In this document: positions 42,773-51,188 of the stretch, in pieces | Layout: every line of letters starts with the position of its first letter | Numbering within the stretch: the stretch's first letter is position 1 | Made by a program: the position numbers and the translations under genes | Source of the DNA: Pseudomonas quercus | GTDB taxonomy: Bacteria > Pseudomonadota > Gammaproteobacteria > Pseudomonadales > Pseudomonadaceae | NCBI RefSeq assembly: GCF_012033695.1 | Contig: NZ_JAAVJI010000016.1 | Coordinates: 1-64,000, forward strand | DNA length: 64,000 bases | Direction of reading: 5' to 3' | The notes under the pieces: model-generated | The model's input: only the letters and a program-made list of their open reading frames with translations | The model's database searches: none | Told to the model about the DNA's origin: nothing

Positions 42773-43528
42773 TTATCGAGCGGCTTGAACAGTGCTCACA
42801 AAATCCTCGACGGTGGACACCCACCCGAAGAAGCTTTCGATGTTGTAGACAGCGCTGGCCTGAATAGCCGCACCGCCCAGTTCATGGGTGGCGTCCTCCA
42901 GCATTACCCCGAAGTACTCCAGGTGGAAGGCGTCACGCAGGGTGGATTCCACACACACATTGGTGGCGATGCCGGTAAACACCAGGTTCCTGATGCCGCG
43001 TGCGCGCAGGGTGCTGTCCAGCGTGCTGTTGAAAAAACCGCTGTAACGGGTCTTTGGCACTATCACGTCACCTGGCTGGGGGGCCAGTTCTGGCACCAGC
43101 TCATAATCCCAGCCACCCTTGGCCAGGAACTTGCCTTGCAGCTCTGGGCACTTGCGCATGGTTTTAAGGGCATTGGATTTGTACCAGTTAGGCGACCCTG
43201 GCCCACCGGCTTCGGTATAGGCCGGGTCCCACCCGTTTTGCAGGTACACCACCGGCATGCCTGCACCACGCGCAGCCTCCAGCGCCGTCGCGATACGGGT
43301 GATAACGCCCTGTGCGCCTGAAATGTCGAAGCCTGCCGAGTCCACATAGCCGCCAATGGACGCATAGGCATTTTGCATGTCCACCACGATAAGGGCGGTA
43401 TTGGAGGGGTGCAGGTACAAGGGTTCGGGCCTTGCTGGAAGCGCCCAGGCCGCTTGCCCGGCAATCGTCGAGAGCCCTGCAGGTGTCGTGGACGTGAGGG
43501 TTGCGTTCAAACGTGCAGTCATGGTCAT
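42773..43528 (-). CDS. rutB: Peroxyureidoacrylate/ureidoacrylate amidohydrolase RutB
   Basis: Cysteine hydrolase (isochorismatase family) that releases carbamate from the ring-opened pyrimidine. The 251-residue protein shows the catalytic triad D50 (LIVVDMQNAY), K159 (VIVPKTRYSGFF) and C192 (GIATNVCVESTLRDA). The start overlaps the rutA stop (ATGA). Confidence 0.95.
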   Translation of the reverse strand: MTMTARLNATLTSTTPAGLSTIAGQAAWALPARPEPLYLHPSNTALIVVDMQNAYASIGGYVDSAGFDISGAQGVITRIATALEAARGAGMPVVYLQNGWDPAYTEAGGPGSPNWYKSNALKTMRKCPELQGKFLAKGGWDYELVPELAPQPGDVIVPKTRYSGFFNSTLDSTLRARGIRNLVFTGIATNVCVESTLRDAFHLEYFGVMLEDATHELGGAAIQASAVYNIESFFGWVSTVEDFVSTVQAAR

Positions 43529-44655
43529 GCCCCCACGGCTTCGGTCAGAGGTTGCGTGCTGGGTGCGACCTGCGAAGGCACCGGCGTGTCGGCGCTCAAC
43601 CGGCTTTTCATCAAAGGTTGAATACGCGTGCCGAAGGCTTCCACACCTTCCACGAACTGGTCGAAGGTCAACAGCACCCCCTCGGTGCCTTCCACCTGAG
43701 CCACCTCATCCAGCATGCGGGCCACACTGGCATAAGAGCCGACCAGGGTGCCCATGTTGATGTTGACTGCCGAGGTAGGGTCTGCCATTTGCCGCACGTT
43801 GGTGTCCTTGCCAGACGTCTTGTCTGCACCGCCCTGCACGCCTAGCCAGGCCACCGCTTCGGTGTCCACGCCGGCCTTGTAGTGCTCCCACTTGGCCCAG
43901 GCGGCTTCATCGGTTTCATCGGCAATGACCATCATCAGTACATACGTGCTGACGCAACGCCCGGTCACGGCGGTGGCCTCTATCAGCTTCTGGGCCGCTG
44001 GTGCGAAGGCCGTGGGTGTGTTCACACCCTTGCCGAAGCAGAAGTTGTAGTCTGCGTACTGAGCGGAAAAGGCCATGCCCGCATCGCTCTGGCCTGCACA
44101 GATCACTTTCATGTCTGCCTGCGGCCGAGGGCTCATGCGGCAGTCATCCATGGAAAAATGATCGCCCTTGAAGTCGGACTGGCCGGTTTGCCACAGGTCC
44201 CGCAGCACCTGGATGTATTCGGACAGGTACTCATACCGCGTGCCGAAGAATTCATCACCAGGCCATAGGCCCATTTGTGCATATTCAGGGCGCTGCCACC
44301 CGGTCACCAGGTTTACGCCGAAACGGCCATTGGAAATGGAGTCAATGGTAGACGCCATACGTGCGACGATCGCTGGCGGCATGGCCAATGACGGCGCCGT
44401 GGCGAACAGCTTGATTTTATGGGTCACGGCGGCCAGGCCCGCCATCAAGGTGAACGACTCCAGGTTGTGGTCCCAGAACTCCGTTTTACCACCAAAGCCA
44501 CGCAACTTGATCATCGACAACAGAAAGTCCAGACCGTAGGTTTCCGCCCGTTCCGCAATCTGTTTATTAAGGTCAAAGGTAGGTTTGTATTGCGGTGCGT
44601 TTTCGGAAATCAACCAGCCGTTGTTACCAATGGGTATAAAGATACCAACTTTCAT
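43525..44655 (-). CDS. rutA: Pyrimidine monooxygenase RutA
   Basis: Flavin-dependent monooxygenase that opens the uracil ring between N3 and C4. The 376-residue luciferase-like protein starts MKVGIFIPIGNNGWLISENAPQYKPTF and has VNLVTGWQRPEYAQMGLWPGDEF and KTSGKDTNVRQMADP, all RutA features. A GGAGG precedes the ATG. It needs reduced FMN, normally from RutF, which is not encoded here. It heads rutABCD behind a sigma-54-type promoter and divergent from rutR. Confidence 0.96.
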   Translation of the reverse strand: MKVGIFIPIGNNGWLISENAPQYKPTFDLNKQIAERAETYGLDFLLSMIKLRGFGGKTEFWDHNLESFTLMAGLAAVTHKIKLFATAPSLAMPPAIVARMASTIDSISNGRFGVNLVTGWQRPEYAQMGLWPGDEFFGTRYEYLSEYIQVLRDLWQTGQSDFKGDHFSMDDCRMSPRPQADMKVICAGQSDAGMAFSAQYADYNFCFGKGVNTPTAFAPAAQKLIEATAVTGRCVSTYVLMMVIADETDEAAWAKWEHYKAGVDTEAVAWLGVQGGADKTSGKDTNVRQMADPTSAVNINMGTLVGSYASVARMLDEVAQVEGTEGVLLTFDQFVEGVEAFGTRIQPLMKSRLSADTPVPSQVAPSTQPLTEAVGA

Positions 44656-44707
44656 AGGTGCCTCCGGTTGAATCGCCTGCCCCCGTGGCGCGACCCGTAA
44701 TGAACAA

Positions 44708-44723
44708 AGCACAGGACGGGCCA
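44708..44723 (-). promoter_or_regulatory. Candidate sigma-54 promoter for rutABCD
   Basis: Minus-strand TGGCCC-GTCCT-GTGCT keeps the GG and GC at the right spacing, with two mismatches to TGGCAC-N5-TTGCW. The predicted start is near 44698, about 43 bases before rutA. This fits NtrC control of the operon, as in E. coli. Confidence 0.65.
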
Positions 44724-44776
44724 ACTTTGAAAAGTCCTTTTTTATCAAAGAGCTGTATAGATCAGGCCAGAATTTT

Positions 44777-44792
44777 CAGACCAGATGGTCCA
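44777..44792. promoter_or_regulatory. RutR-type operator between rutA and rutR
   Basis: CAGACCAGATGGTCCA contains the palindrome GACCA-N2-TGGTC, the core of the known RutR site TTGACCA-N2-TGGTCAA. It lies in the divergent rutA-rutR region, about 80 bp upstream of the predicted rutA start. Confidence 0.75.
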
Positions 44793-44931
44793 GAAAAGAC
44801 TGTTTGGAATTGTTTTTCGCACAATGCTGAAGCGCTGGCGCGCGCTTTCAGTGCGCGCAGGCGCCATGCCAGTTATTCACGGGCTGGGCAGCCTGTTACA
44901 CTGCCCTACCTCTTGTGTACAGGACGGACTC

Positions 44932-45621
44932 GTGAACAGTGAAACGCCCCAGGAACCGGCGGCCGAACGTAGCAAGCCCGCCCGCAAGATGAGCGAGAAG
45001 GCCGTTACACGGCGCTTGCAAGTAGTTGAGAAGAAACGTGGGAGCATTATCCAGGCAGCCTTGGAACTGTTCTCAGTGTATGGGCTGCATGGCACTAGCC
45101 TCGATCAGGTAGCAAGCCTGGCAGACGTCTCCAAGACCAACTTGCTGTATTACTTCAGCAGCAAGGAAGACCTGTACGTGCATGTGCTGGAACATGTGCT
45201 GGAGATATGGCTGGCACCGCTACGGGGGTTCAGCGCTACGCAGAACCCCATCGAAGCCATTGGCAACTACATTCGGGTCAAGCTGGAACTGTCACGCGAT
45301 CACCCTGCCGCTTCCAAGTTGTTCTGCATGGAAGTCATGCGGGGCGCTCCACTGATCGAATCACAACTGAGCCACCCTCTGCACGACCTGGTGGCCAGCA
45401 AGGTTAAAGTGATCTCGGCTTGGATCGAGGCCGGGCACCTGGCTGCGGTTGATCCCTACCACGTGATTTTCACCCTGTGGAGTACTACACAGCATTACGC
45501 AGATTTCGGTGCTCAGGTACGCGCCGTCACGGGCAAGGACCTGAACGACCCGGCGTTCTTCGATCAAACCCTGGCCAGTATCCAGGCGTTGGTGTTCAAC
45601 GGCCTAAGCCCTCGGCGGTAG
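44932..45621 (+). CDS. rutR: Pyrimidine-responsive TetR-family regulator RutR
   Basis: Uracil/thymine-sensing regulator. The 229-residue protein has the TetR helix-turn-helix (IIQAALELFSVYGLHGTSLDQVASLADVSKTNLLYYFSSKEDLY). The C-terminal ligand domain has HPAASKLFCMEVMRGAPLI and IFTLWSTTQHYADFGAQV, diagnostic of RutR. The start is a GTG at 44932, after AGGA; the open frame upstream to 44785 is less likely. It is divergent from rutA, and its 3' end overlaps that of the convergent rutG by 18 bp. Confidence 0.93.
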   Translation: MNSETPQEPAAERSKPARKMSEKAVTRRLQVVEKKRGSIIQAALELFSVYGLHGTSLDQVASLADVSKTNLLYYFSSKEDLYVHVLEHVLEIWLAPLRGFSATQNPIEAIGNYIRVKLELSRDHPAASKLFCMEVMRGAPLIESQLSHPLHDLVASKVKVISAWIEAGHLAAVDPYHVIFTLWSTTQHYADFGAQVRAVTGKDLNDPAFFDQTLASIQALVFNGLSPRR

Positions 45622-46938
45622 GGAGCCCGCTGGCGAGGCCTCAGCGTGCATATGCCCTGCCCCGCGCCGTTGCTTGAGCAACTGATGCAACAAGATGGCG
45701 CCAAACGTGGCTGTACCCAACCCATTGAGGGCGAAACTGCCCACGTGCAAGGTGAAATCACCGGTGCCCAGTACCAGCGGAATCGCCGCAACCAGCAAGT
45801 TGCGCGTGCTGGAGAAGTCGACACGGTTTTCAACCCAGATACGCGCCCCGGCAATGGCAATCAACCCAAACACTACAATGGAAGCCCCGCCCATTACCGG
45901 TACGGGGATGGCATGTACCAGCGCGCCGAACTTGGGGGACAGCCCTAGCAGAATGGCGGTCACGCCTGCGACAACAAACAGTGCGGTGGAATACACCTTG
46001 GTGGCGGCCATTACGCCAATGTTCTCTGCATAGGTGGTCATGCCTGTTCCGCCAACGCCGCCGCTGAGTACCGTAGCAATGCCATCACCTATAAAGGCTT
46101 TGCCCACTGAGGCGTCCAGGTTGCGACCCGTGACCGAGGCAATGGCTTTGAGATGGCCGAGGTTTTCTGCAATGAGGATAACCACTACCGGTACGATCAA
46201 CAGCGCCGCCGACAATGTGAACACAGGCGCCTGAAACGCCGGTATGCCGATCCATGGGGCGGCACTTAGCCCTGACAGGTCTATGGGCTTGCCCAGGCCC
46301 ATGCCATTGGCCAGCGCCCAATAGATCAACGATGCCAGCACAAGGCCTGCCAGCAGGAGCATGCGTTGCAATAGCCCCCGGGTGTAGACCGCGATGACCG
46401 CTATGCACACAAAGGTGACCAGCTGCATCCAGCTGTCAAAGCTGGAGGCCGCCATGGTTTTAATGGGCACGCTGGCCAGGTTCAGGCCAATCACCGCCAC
46501 AACCGTGCCCGTGACGACCGGCGGGGTAATGTGCTCTATCCAGGCAACGCCTGCCGTCTGTACGACGATACCGATAGCGACATACACCAGGCCGCAAATC
46601 ACTACACCCCCAAGCGCTATGGGAATGTTCAGGTTCGGGCCGCTCCCGGCATAGGCCGTGGCGGCAGAAACGGCGCCAATGAACGCAAAGCTTGAGCCTA
46701 GAAAACTGGGAACCTTACCTTGGGTTACCAGGAAAAACACAAGCGTGCCCACCCCACTCATCATGATGGCCACATTGGGGTCGAAGCCCATGAGCAAAGG
46801 CGCCAACAGCGTTGCTCCGAACATTGCAAACACGTGCTGAATGCCCAAGGCAATAGTTTGAGGCCAGGGCAAGCGCTCGTCAGGTGCAACGACAGTGCCA
46901 TGGTCTGCTTTTACAAACCATGAAAACGGGTTGTTCAT
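45604..46938 (-). CDS. rutG: Pyrimidine permease RutG
   Basis: Uracil/xanthine-type (NCS2) inner-membrane permease of 444 residues. It begins NNPFSWFVKADHGTVVAPDERLPWPQTIALGIQHVFAMFGATLLAPLL and has GSSFAFIGAVSAATAYAG, VIGLNLASVPIK and VGGTGMTTYAENIGVMAATKVYS (substrate-site TM10 region). About 12-14 hydrophobic segments are visible. The gene is separate from rutABCD: it converges on rutR and has its own upstream region with a second RutR-type box. Confidence 0.94.
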   Translation of the reverse strand: MNNPFSWFVKADHGTVVAPDERLPWPQTIALGIQHVFAMFGATLLAPLLMGFDPNVAIMMSGVGTLVFFLVTQGKVPSFLGSSFAFIGAVSAATAYAGSGPNLNIPIALGGVVICGLVYVAIGIVVQTAGVAWIEHITPPVVTGTVVAVIGLNLASVPIKTMAASSFDSWMQLVTFVCIAVIAVYTRGLLQRMLLLAGLVLASLIYWALANGMGLGKPIDLSGLSAAPWIGIPAFQAPVFTLSAALLIVPVVVILIAENLGHLKAIASVTGRNLDASVGKAFIGDGIATVLSGGVGGTGMTTYAENIGVMAATKVYSTALFVVAGVTAILLGLSPKFGALVHAIPVPVMGGASIVVFGLIAIAGARIWVENRVDFSSTRNLLVAAIPLVLGTGDFTLHVGSFALNGLGTATFGAILLHQLLKQRRGAGHMHAEASPAGSLPPRA

Positions 46939-47044
46939 GCTACGCCCACCCTGCAATTGATTGTTCAACCTGCTCAGCAGAATGCATGCCAGAAACTAAA
47001 ATCGCTTTGCTGACAAAGGCATGGCTAAGGCGCCTTTGCTGATT

Positions 47045-47060
47045 CAGACCTTTTGGTCCA
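47045..47060. promoter_or_regulatory. RutR-type operator upstream of rutG
   Basis: CAGACCTTTTGGTCCA shares CAGACC-N3-TGGTCCA with the box in the rutA-rutR gap. It lies about 107 bp before the rutG ATG. The repeat of the same 16-mer framework at both rut promoters supports a shared regulator. Confidence 0.65.
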
Positions 47061-47185
47061 TGTTGGAGCACCTGCTCAGGGCAATGCAGGGCAGTGATGG
47101 TGCACGACCGGCTACGAGGGGGTACGCCTGAATAGCGCTCAACGGGAAGGCGCAAGCGGTAGACGCAAACAAGGAAAGGAAAGGC

Positions 47186-47260
47186 TGGTGTCCCCGGCAG
47201 GAATCGAACCTGCATCTGAGCCTTAGGAGGGCCCCGTTCTATCCGTTGAACTACAAGGAC
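47186..47260 (-). tRNA. tRNA-Arg (anticodon CCT)
   Basis: 75 nt including an encoded CCA. The acceptor stem GTCCTTG pairs with CGGGGAC, the anticodon loop is CTCCTAA and the T-arm is GGTTCGATTCC. It lies upstream of rutG on the same strand. Confidence 0.95.
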
Positions 47261-47263
47261 GGT

Positions 47264-47638
47264 GTCAGAACGCCTGAGTGACGGGCGGTTCTGGACAAGT
47301 GCCGGAGCTGGTGCCGGCAAAGCGCGTGCAATCTATCACTCCGGTTCGCTGGATGCAAACCCACTGTGGCGCGATGAAAGGCTATGCATAGGAGCAAACG
47401 GAGGCGGGGGAATGAAGGCACATTGCCTTAACTCAACTGGCTTTTTATCCCTAATTCGTGCAATCTGCACGGCAAAAGGCGTCAAACAATGCACATTGCA
47501 CGGATTCTTTTCGAGATAGGCGCCTTAACTGTTTGATTTATAAGGTATTTACTAAATCAAACAGCTTGGCACACAGAGTGCTACTGAAGTGATGGCACCC
47601 GCCTTCGGTCAGCCAGCTATTACCTATTGGAGACATGG
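47264..47638. other. AT-richer intergenic region with a long inverted repeat
   Basis: No convincing gene in 375 bp. Perfect 12-bp arms CTGTTTGATTTA (47529-47540) and TAAATCAAACAG (47553-47564) flank a 12-bp spacer, about 75 bp before the next gene. This could be a regulator site or a transcript hairpin. It has no T-run. Confidence 0.5.
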
Positions 47639-47881
47639 ATGAACGCCGCCCTTTACCTCTTGAACGCTTTGGCCATGATTGCCGTACTTTCGTTTCATTT
47701 TTTAACCAGCTCTACAAACAGCCAAGTGCATATCGATGTAAAGGACTGGGTGCAGCGCCCTGTGGCACAACGTGCCGGCATGCAAGACCATGGCAAGGCG
47801 CCCGCATTGATGACCCATTCGCCTGTCGACAGAGACCTGTTTCAGGGTGCTGGCAGCCGGCTTGATCGGTACACGTTCTGA
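47639..47881 (+). CDS. Small single-pass membrane protein, unknown function
   Basis: An 80-residue protein. It has an N-terminal hydrophobic segment (NAALYLLNALAMIAVLSFHF) followed by a polar tail (TSSTNSQVHIDVKDWVQRPV, then PALMTHSPVDRDLFQGAGSRLDRYTF). GGAG lies eight bases before the ATG at 47639. It is followed 11 bp later by another small membrane protein, so they are likely an operon. I do not recognise a family. Confidence 0.6.
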   Translation: MNAALYLLNALAMIAVLSFHFLTSSTNSQVHIDVKDWVQRPVAQRAGMQDHGKAPALMTHSPVDRDLFQGAGSRLDRYTF

Positions 47882-47892
47882 GGCCTATTCCT

Positions 47893-48078
47893 ATGTCCAG
47901 GTCTGCACTGCTTTTCCTAACCAGCACGCTAGTGTGCTTCCTTGCGGCGGCGGCCGTCCCTTATTCCTTTCCCTCAGCAAGCAGCGTGTTGCTGATCGCA
48001 AGCCTTGGATGTGCCGTATTGTTCGTACTGGCACTGGTGCGTGGCAAACGCATTCGGTTCAACCCTCAACTGCGTTGA
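47893..48078 (+). CDS. Small two-helix membrane protein (PA3371-like)
   Basis: A 61-residue protein with two hydrophobic segments (ALLFLTSTLVCFLAAAAVPY and SVLLIASLGCAVLFVLALV) and a basic end RGKRIRFNPQLR. It resembles the small PA3371-type protein found next to phn genes in P. aeruginosa, and phnN is its neighbour here. The 3' end overlaps the convergent phnN by 20 bp. Function is unknown. Confidence 0.6.
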   Translation: MSRSALLFLTSTLVCFLAAAAVPYSFPSASSVLLIASLGCAVLFVLALVRGKRIRFNPQLR

Positions 48079-48646
48079 GCTGCAATTGGTCAATCAGTGC
48101 GATGAATGCCCCTACGGCTTCGCCCAGCGCTGCCGAGTTGTCCACTTGATAAAGGGGCGTTGTGGTGCCCTGCCAAATGCTGTCGGCTGTACCTAACGCA
48201 TTGTTTCGGTTCAGCCTGCCATCAATTTCCGCTTCGGTCTCCCGGCCTCGCGCCACCAGCCGCTGCCGTAGCACCGAGTCACTCACGGTGACAAGCACAG
48301 GCAATAGCATGGGGTAACGGCGCAACGCGTTCTGCAAATGCCCCCTGGACCCATTCATCAATACCCATTTACCTTCTGCCAAGGCTTGATCGATTTCGAT
48401 GGGAATGCCGTACCGCAAGCCGTTAGCCTCCCAATCCAGCGCGAAGCGGCCTTGGCATGCCATGTCTTCAAAAGCGTCCCGGGTTACACCCAGGGCCTGC
48501 TCGCCACTGGCTTCGGCAGACCGTGTGATAACCCTGCGTACCACATCTATTCCACGCGCTGCGAGCTGAAGGCGTGCAGCATCGATCAGGCTGTCCTTGC
48601 CTGCTCCAGAGGCTCCCATCAGGTAGATAAGCCGACCTTGCCGCAT
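48059..48646 (-). CDS. phnN: Ribose 1,5-bisphosphate phosphokinase PhnN
   Basis: Makes PRPP from ribose 1,5-bisphosphate with ATP. The 195-residue guanylate-kinase-fold protein has the P-loop GASGAGKD (11-18) and the family segments VRRVITRSAEASGEQ and FALDWEANGLRYGIP. No other phosphonate/C-P lyase gene is in the window, so it stands alone here. In E. coli it lies within the phn operon. Confidence 0.9.
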   Translation of the reverse strand: MRQGRLIYLMGASGAGKDSLIDAARLQLAARGIDVVRRVITRSAEASGEQALGVTRDAFEDMACQGRFALDWEANGLRYGIPIEIDQALAEGKWVLMNGSRGHLQNALRRYPMLLPVLVTVSDSVLRQRLVARGRETEAEIDGRLNRNNALGTADSIWQGTTTPLYQVDNSAALGEAVGAFIALIDQLQLNAVEG

Positions 48647-48992
48647 TTCATCCGCCTTTTGTTGAAATACTCGCTAATAACCTAAATGCCACTATGCTTA
48701 CAAGCGTATCCTATGTGCCAGCCTTTCATAGGCGTGCACTGCTAGCCAGGGCAGAAATGGCCAAGTGCCATTTACGGCAACTGGTCCACATTTCGGATTT
48801 TAGGCACTGGCGCCTGACACATACTACGCTCAGAATTTGTCACAGAATTGGCGCCAAGGTTATGGCGAACTACAGGCATACTGTGCAGCTAAACGGCCGT
48901 TTTGGTGGAACGTTTAGTAAATATGACTGTCGTACCCACATCCCGCGGCCCGCTCTGAGGAACCGCTCCCCTGAACTTAACCGGTTAACTAT
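48647..48992. other. Upstream region of amrZ with a palindrome at the start codon
   Basis: No credible gene in 346 bp. The palindrome TTAACCGGTTAA at 48977-48988 ends four bases before the amrZ ATG, where a Shine-Dalgarno should be, and no purine-rich site is visible. No other element can be supported. Confidence 0.5.
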
Positions 48993-49325
48993 ATGCGCCC
49001 AATGAAACAGGCAGTCTATTCCAGCCGCACTGCAGACAAATTCGTCGTTCGCCTTCCCGATGGGATGCGCGAGCGCATCGCCGAGGTCGCGCGCACTCAC
49101 CATCGCAGCATGAACTCCGAGATCATCGCGCGATTGGAGCAGAGCCTCATTCAGGAAGGTGCGCTTGGCGACGAGCTGAGCATGCGCCTCGACAGCCCAG
49201 AGCTCTCACTGCACGAACGTGAACTGTTGCAGCGCTTTCGCCAGCTCGCCCACCGCCAGCAGAATGCGCTCATTGCACTAATCGCACACGACGTTGAGCT
49301 GAGTGCTGACGCAGAAGCGTCCTAA
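48993..49325 (+). CDS. amrZ: Ribbon-helix-helix global regulator AmrZ (AlgZ)
   Basis: Arc-family DNA-binding protein that in pseudomonads controls alginate, motility, c-di-GMP and iron genes. The 110-residue protein begins MRPMKQAVYSSRTADKFVVRLPDGMRERIAEVARTHHRSMNSEII, containing the RHH domain. It ends DSPELSLHERELLQRFRQLAHRQQNALIALIAHDVELS, almost the P. aeruginosa AmrZ tetramerisation tail. It is monocistronic, ended by a bidirectional terminator shared with mgtE. Confidence 0.94.
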   Translation: MRPMKQAVYSSRTADKFVVRLPDGMRERIAEVARTHHRSMNSEIIARLEQSLIQEGALGDELSMRLDSPELSLHERELLQRFRQLAHRQQNALIALIAHDVELSADAEAS

Positions 49326-49372
49326 GCAAACAGTCCGGGCCACACAACAGGGTGCTGCACATGATGTGCACA

Positions 49373-49405
49373 AAAAAGGCCAGCTTAACCGCTGGCCTTT
49401 TTTTA
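49373..49405. terminator. Bidirectional terminator between amrZ and mgtE
   Basis: GGCCAGC-TTAACC-GCTGGCC is flanked by six A on one side and seven T on the other, so it works for both convergent genes. Confidence 0.9.
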
Positions 49406-49424
49406 TGCTTGCGCCAACCCTCTC

Positions 49425-50867
49425 CTACATCAGGAACACGGTCGCCAAGCCCAGGAATATGAAGAAGCCGCCGCTGTCTGTCATGGCGGTGATCATCACG
49501 CTGGCCCCCATGGCCGGGTCTTTGCCAAGCTTGGCCAACGACATGGGAATCATCACACCCATGAAGGCCGCCAGCAACAGGTTCAGGGTCATGGCAGCCG
49601 TCATCACCAAGCCCAATGACCAGCTGTGATACAGCAGCCACGCCACCACCCCTATCACCCCACCCCACACCAACCCATTCAATACCGCTACGCTCAGCTC
49701 CTTTTTCAGCAACCGGCGGGTATTGCCTGTGCTCACCTGGTCCAGGGCCATGGCCCGCACGATCATGGTGATGGTCTGGTTCCCGGAGTTGCCGCCAATA
49801 CCCGCTACGATCGGCATCAACGCAGCCAGGGCCACCAAGCGCTCTATGGAACCTTCGAACAGGCCAATGACGCGCGATGCCACAAAGGCCGTAATCAGAT
49901 TGACGGCCAGCCATGACCAACGGTTTCGAAGAGAACGCCAGACCGACGCGAAGATATCTTCTTCCTCGCGCAAGCCTGCCATGTTCAACACTTCGCTTTC
50001 ACTTTCTTCACGGATAAGGTCAACCATTTCGTCAATGGTCAACCGGCCGATCAGCCGCCGGTTCTTGTCCACCACAGGCGCCGATACCAAGTCGTAGCGC
50101 TCGAAGGCCTGGGCTGCCTCGTAGGCGTCTGCATCCGGGTGAAAGGTGACCGGATCGTTAGCCATCACCTCGGACACACGCTTTTCCGGGTCGTTGACCA
50201 GCAGACGCTTGATAGGCAGCACGCCCTTGAGGGCACCCTCCTGGTCAATGACGAAGACTTTGTCGGTATGGCCAGGCAGCTCACGCAACCGCCGCAGGTA
50301 ACGCAGTACCACCTCAAGGGTGACATCCTCACGGATGGTCACCATTTCGAAGTCCATGAGGGCGCCGACCTGGTCTTCTTCGTAGCTGAGCGCAGAACGC
50401 ACTCGCTCGCGCTGCTGAGCGTCGAGGCTTTCCATCAGCTCGTGAACCACATCGCGGGGCAATTCCGGCGCCAGGTCAGCCAGCTCGTCAGCGTCCATTT
50501 CCTTAGCGGCCGCCAGCAGCTCATGGTCTTCCATGTCGGCGATAAGGGTTTCCCTTACGGCGTCCGACACTTCCAGAAGGATATCGCCATCGCGCTCGGC
50601 CTTGACCAACTGCCAGACCGTGAGGCGATCCTCGAGTGGCAGTGCTTCCAGGATATAAGCGATGTCTGCAGAGTGAAGGTCGTCAAGCTTGCGCTGCAGC
50701 TCAACCACGTTCTGCCGGTGGACCAGGTTTTCGACCAGGGCCTGGTGCTGCCCTTCCTGACGGTGCGTGAGGTCTTCCACGACACGCTGCTTGTGCAGCA
50801 GGTCGACAACCTGACCGAGGCGATCTTGCAGGCTTTCCTGCAGGTTTTTGACTTCGACTTCAGACAT
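49425..50867 (-). CDS. mgtE: Magnesium transporter MgtE
   Basis: Mg2+ channel of the inner membrane, 480 residues. The N-terminal helical domain (about 20-150) is followed by two CBS domains (about 155-275, VLPIKRLLVNDPEKRVSEVMANDPVTFHPD and YDLVSAPVVDKNRRLIGRLTIDEMVDLI). Five transmembrane helices follow (about 305-480). LMPIVAGIGGNSGNQTITMIVRAMAL is the pore motif and TDSGGFFIFLGLA the last helix. The ATG at 50867 gives the normal pseudomonad length; an upstream ATG 10 codons away is less likely. Confidence 0.95.
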   Translation of the reverse strand: MSEVEVKNLQESLQDRLGQVVDLLHKQRVVEDLTHRQEGQHQALVENLVHRQNVVELQRKLDDLHSADIAYILEALPLEDRLTVWQLVKAERDGDILLEVSDAVRETLIADMEDHELLAAAKEMDADELADLAPELPRDVVHELMESLDAQQRERVRSALSYEEDQVGALMDFEMVTIREDVTLEVVLRYLRRLRELPGHTDKVFVIDQEGALKGVLPIKRLLVNDPEKRVSEVMANDPVTFHPDADAYEAAQAFERYDLVSAPVVDKNRRLIGRLTIDEMVDLIREESESEVLNMAGLREEEDIFASVWRSLRNRWSWLAVNLITAFVASRVIGLFEGSIERLVALAALMPIVAGIGGNSGNQTITMIVRAMALDQVSTGNTRRLLKKELSVAVLNGLVWGGVIGVVAWLLYHSWSLGLVMTAAMTLNLLLAAFMGVMIPMSLAKLGKDPAMGASVMITAMTDSGGFFIFLGLATVFLM

Positions 50868-51188
50868 AGGTGTACTCCACTCCCAGTAGTGGACCACACC
50901 GGGAGATCAATCGAACAAGGCTATTGGGGCCAAACGCGTGTGTAAGGTTCTACTGGGTAAGTCCATGGAGGGAGTTCCGATGCCCCGGCGAGGCAGACGG
51001 CGGCAATGATACCTGCTCGCCAAGCGTTTTGGTTACTAAATTGTGGCTTTACAAAAGCTTGCCTGCGCCGGAAAACGTTTATAGCAGCGTTGTGTGACGA
51101 AGCATCCCGTAACGCATGCCGCTGCCGAGCCTACGAAACCGCGCTACGCTTACGTTGCCAATCAGAAACAGGCGCCAGGGAGGCGACA
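50868..51188. other. Divergent intergenic region between mgtE and a small secreted protein
   Basis: 321 bp. I looked for a Mg2+-sensing leader and could not recognise one. Short frames here show no coding features. Both flanking promoters must lie here, but no clear -35/-10 pair stands out. Confidence 0.4.

Noticed and set aside
47262..47519. An 85-codon frame beside tRNA-Arg(CCT)
   Set aside because: It begins at the edge of the tRNA gene, lacks a ribosome binding site and shows no recognisable domain.
47186..47640. Attachment site of an integrated element at tRNA-Arg(CCT)
   Set aside because: No integrase gene and no repeated tRNA 3' end were seen in the window.
48694..49005. A 103-codon frame upstream of amrZ
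   Set aside because: It has no ribosome binding site, an unusual composition and overlaps the amrZ start; it covers the promoter region.
50868..51188. A Mg2+-sensing riboswitch before mgtE
   Set aside because: I could not find the conserved M-box core, and M-boxes are not typical of Pseudomonas mgtE genes.
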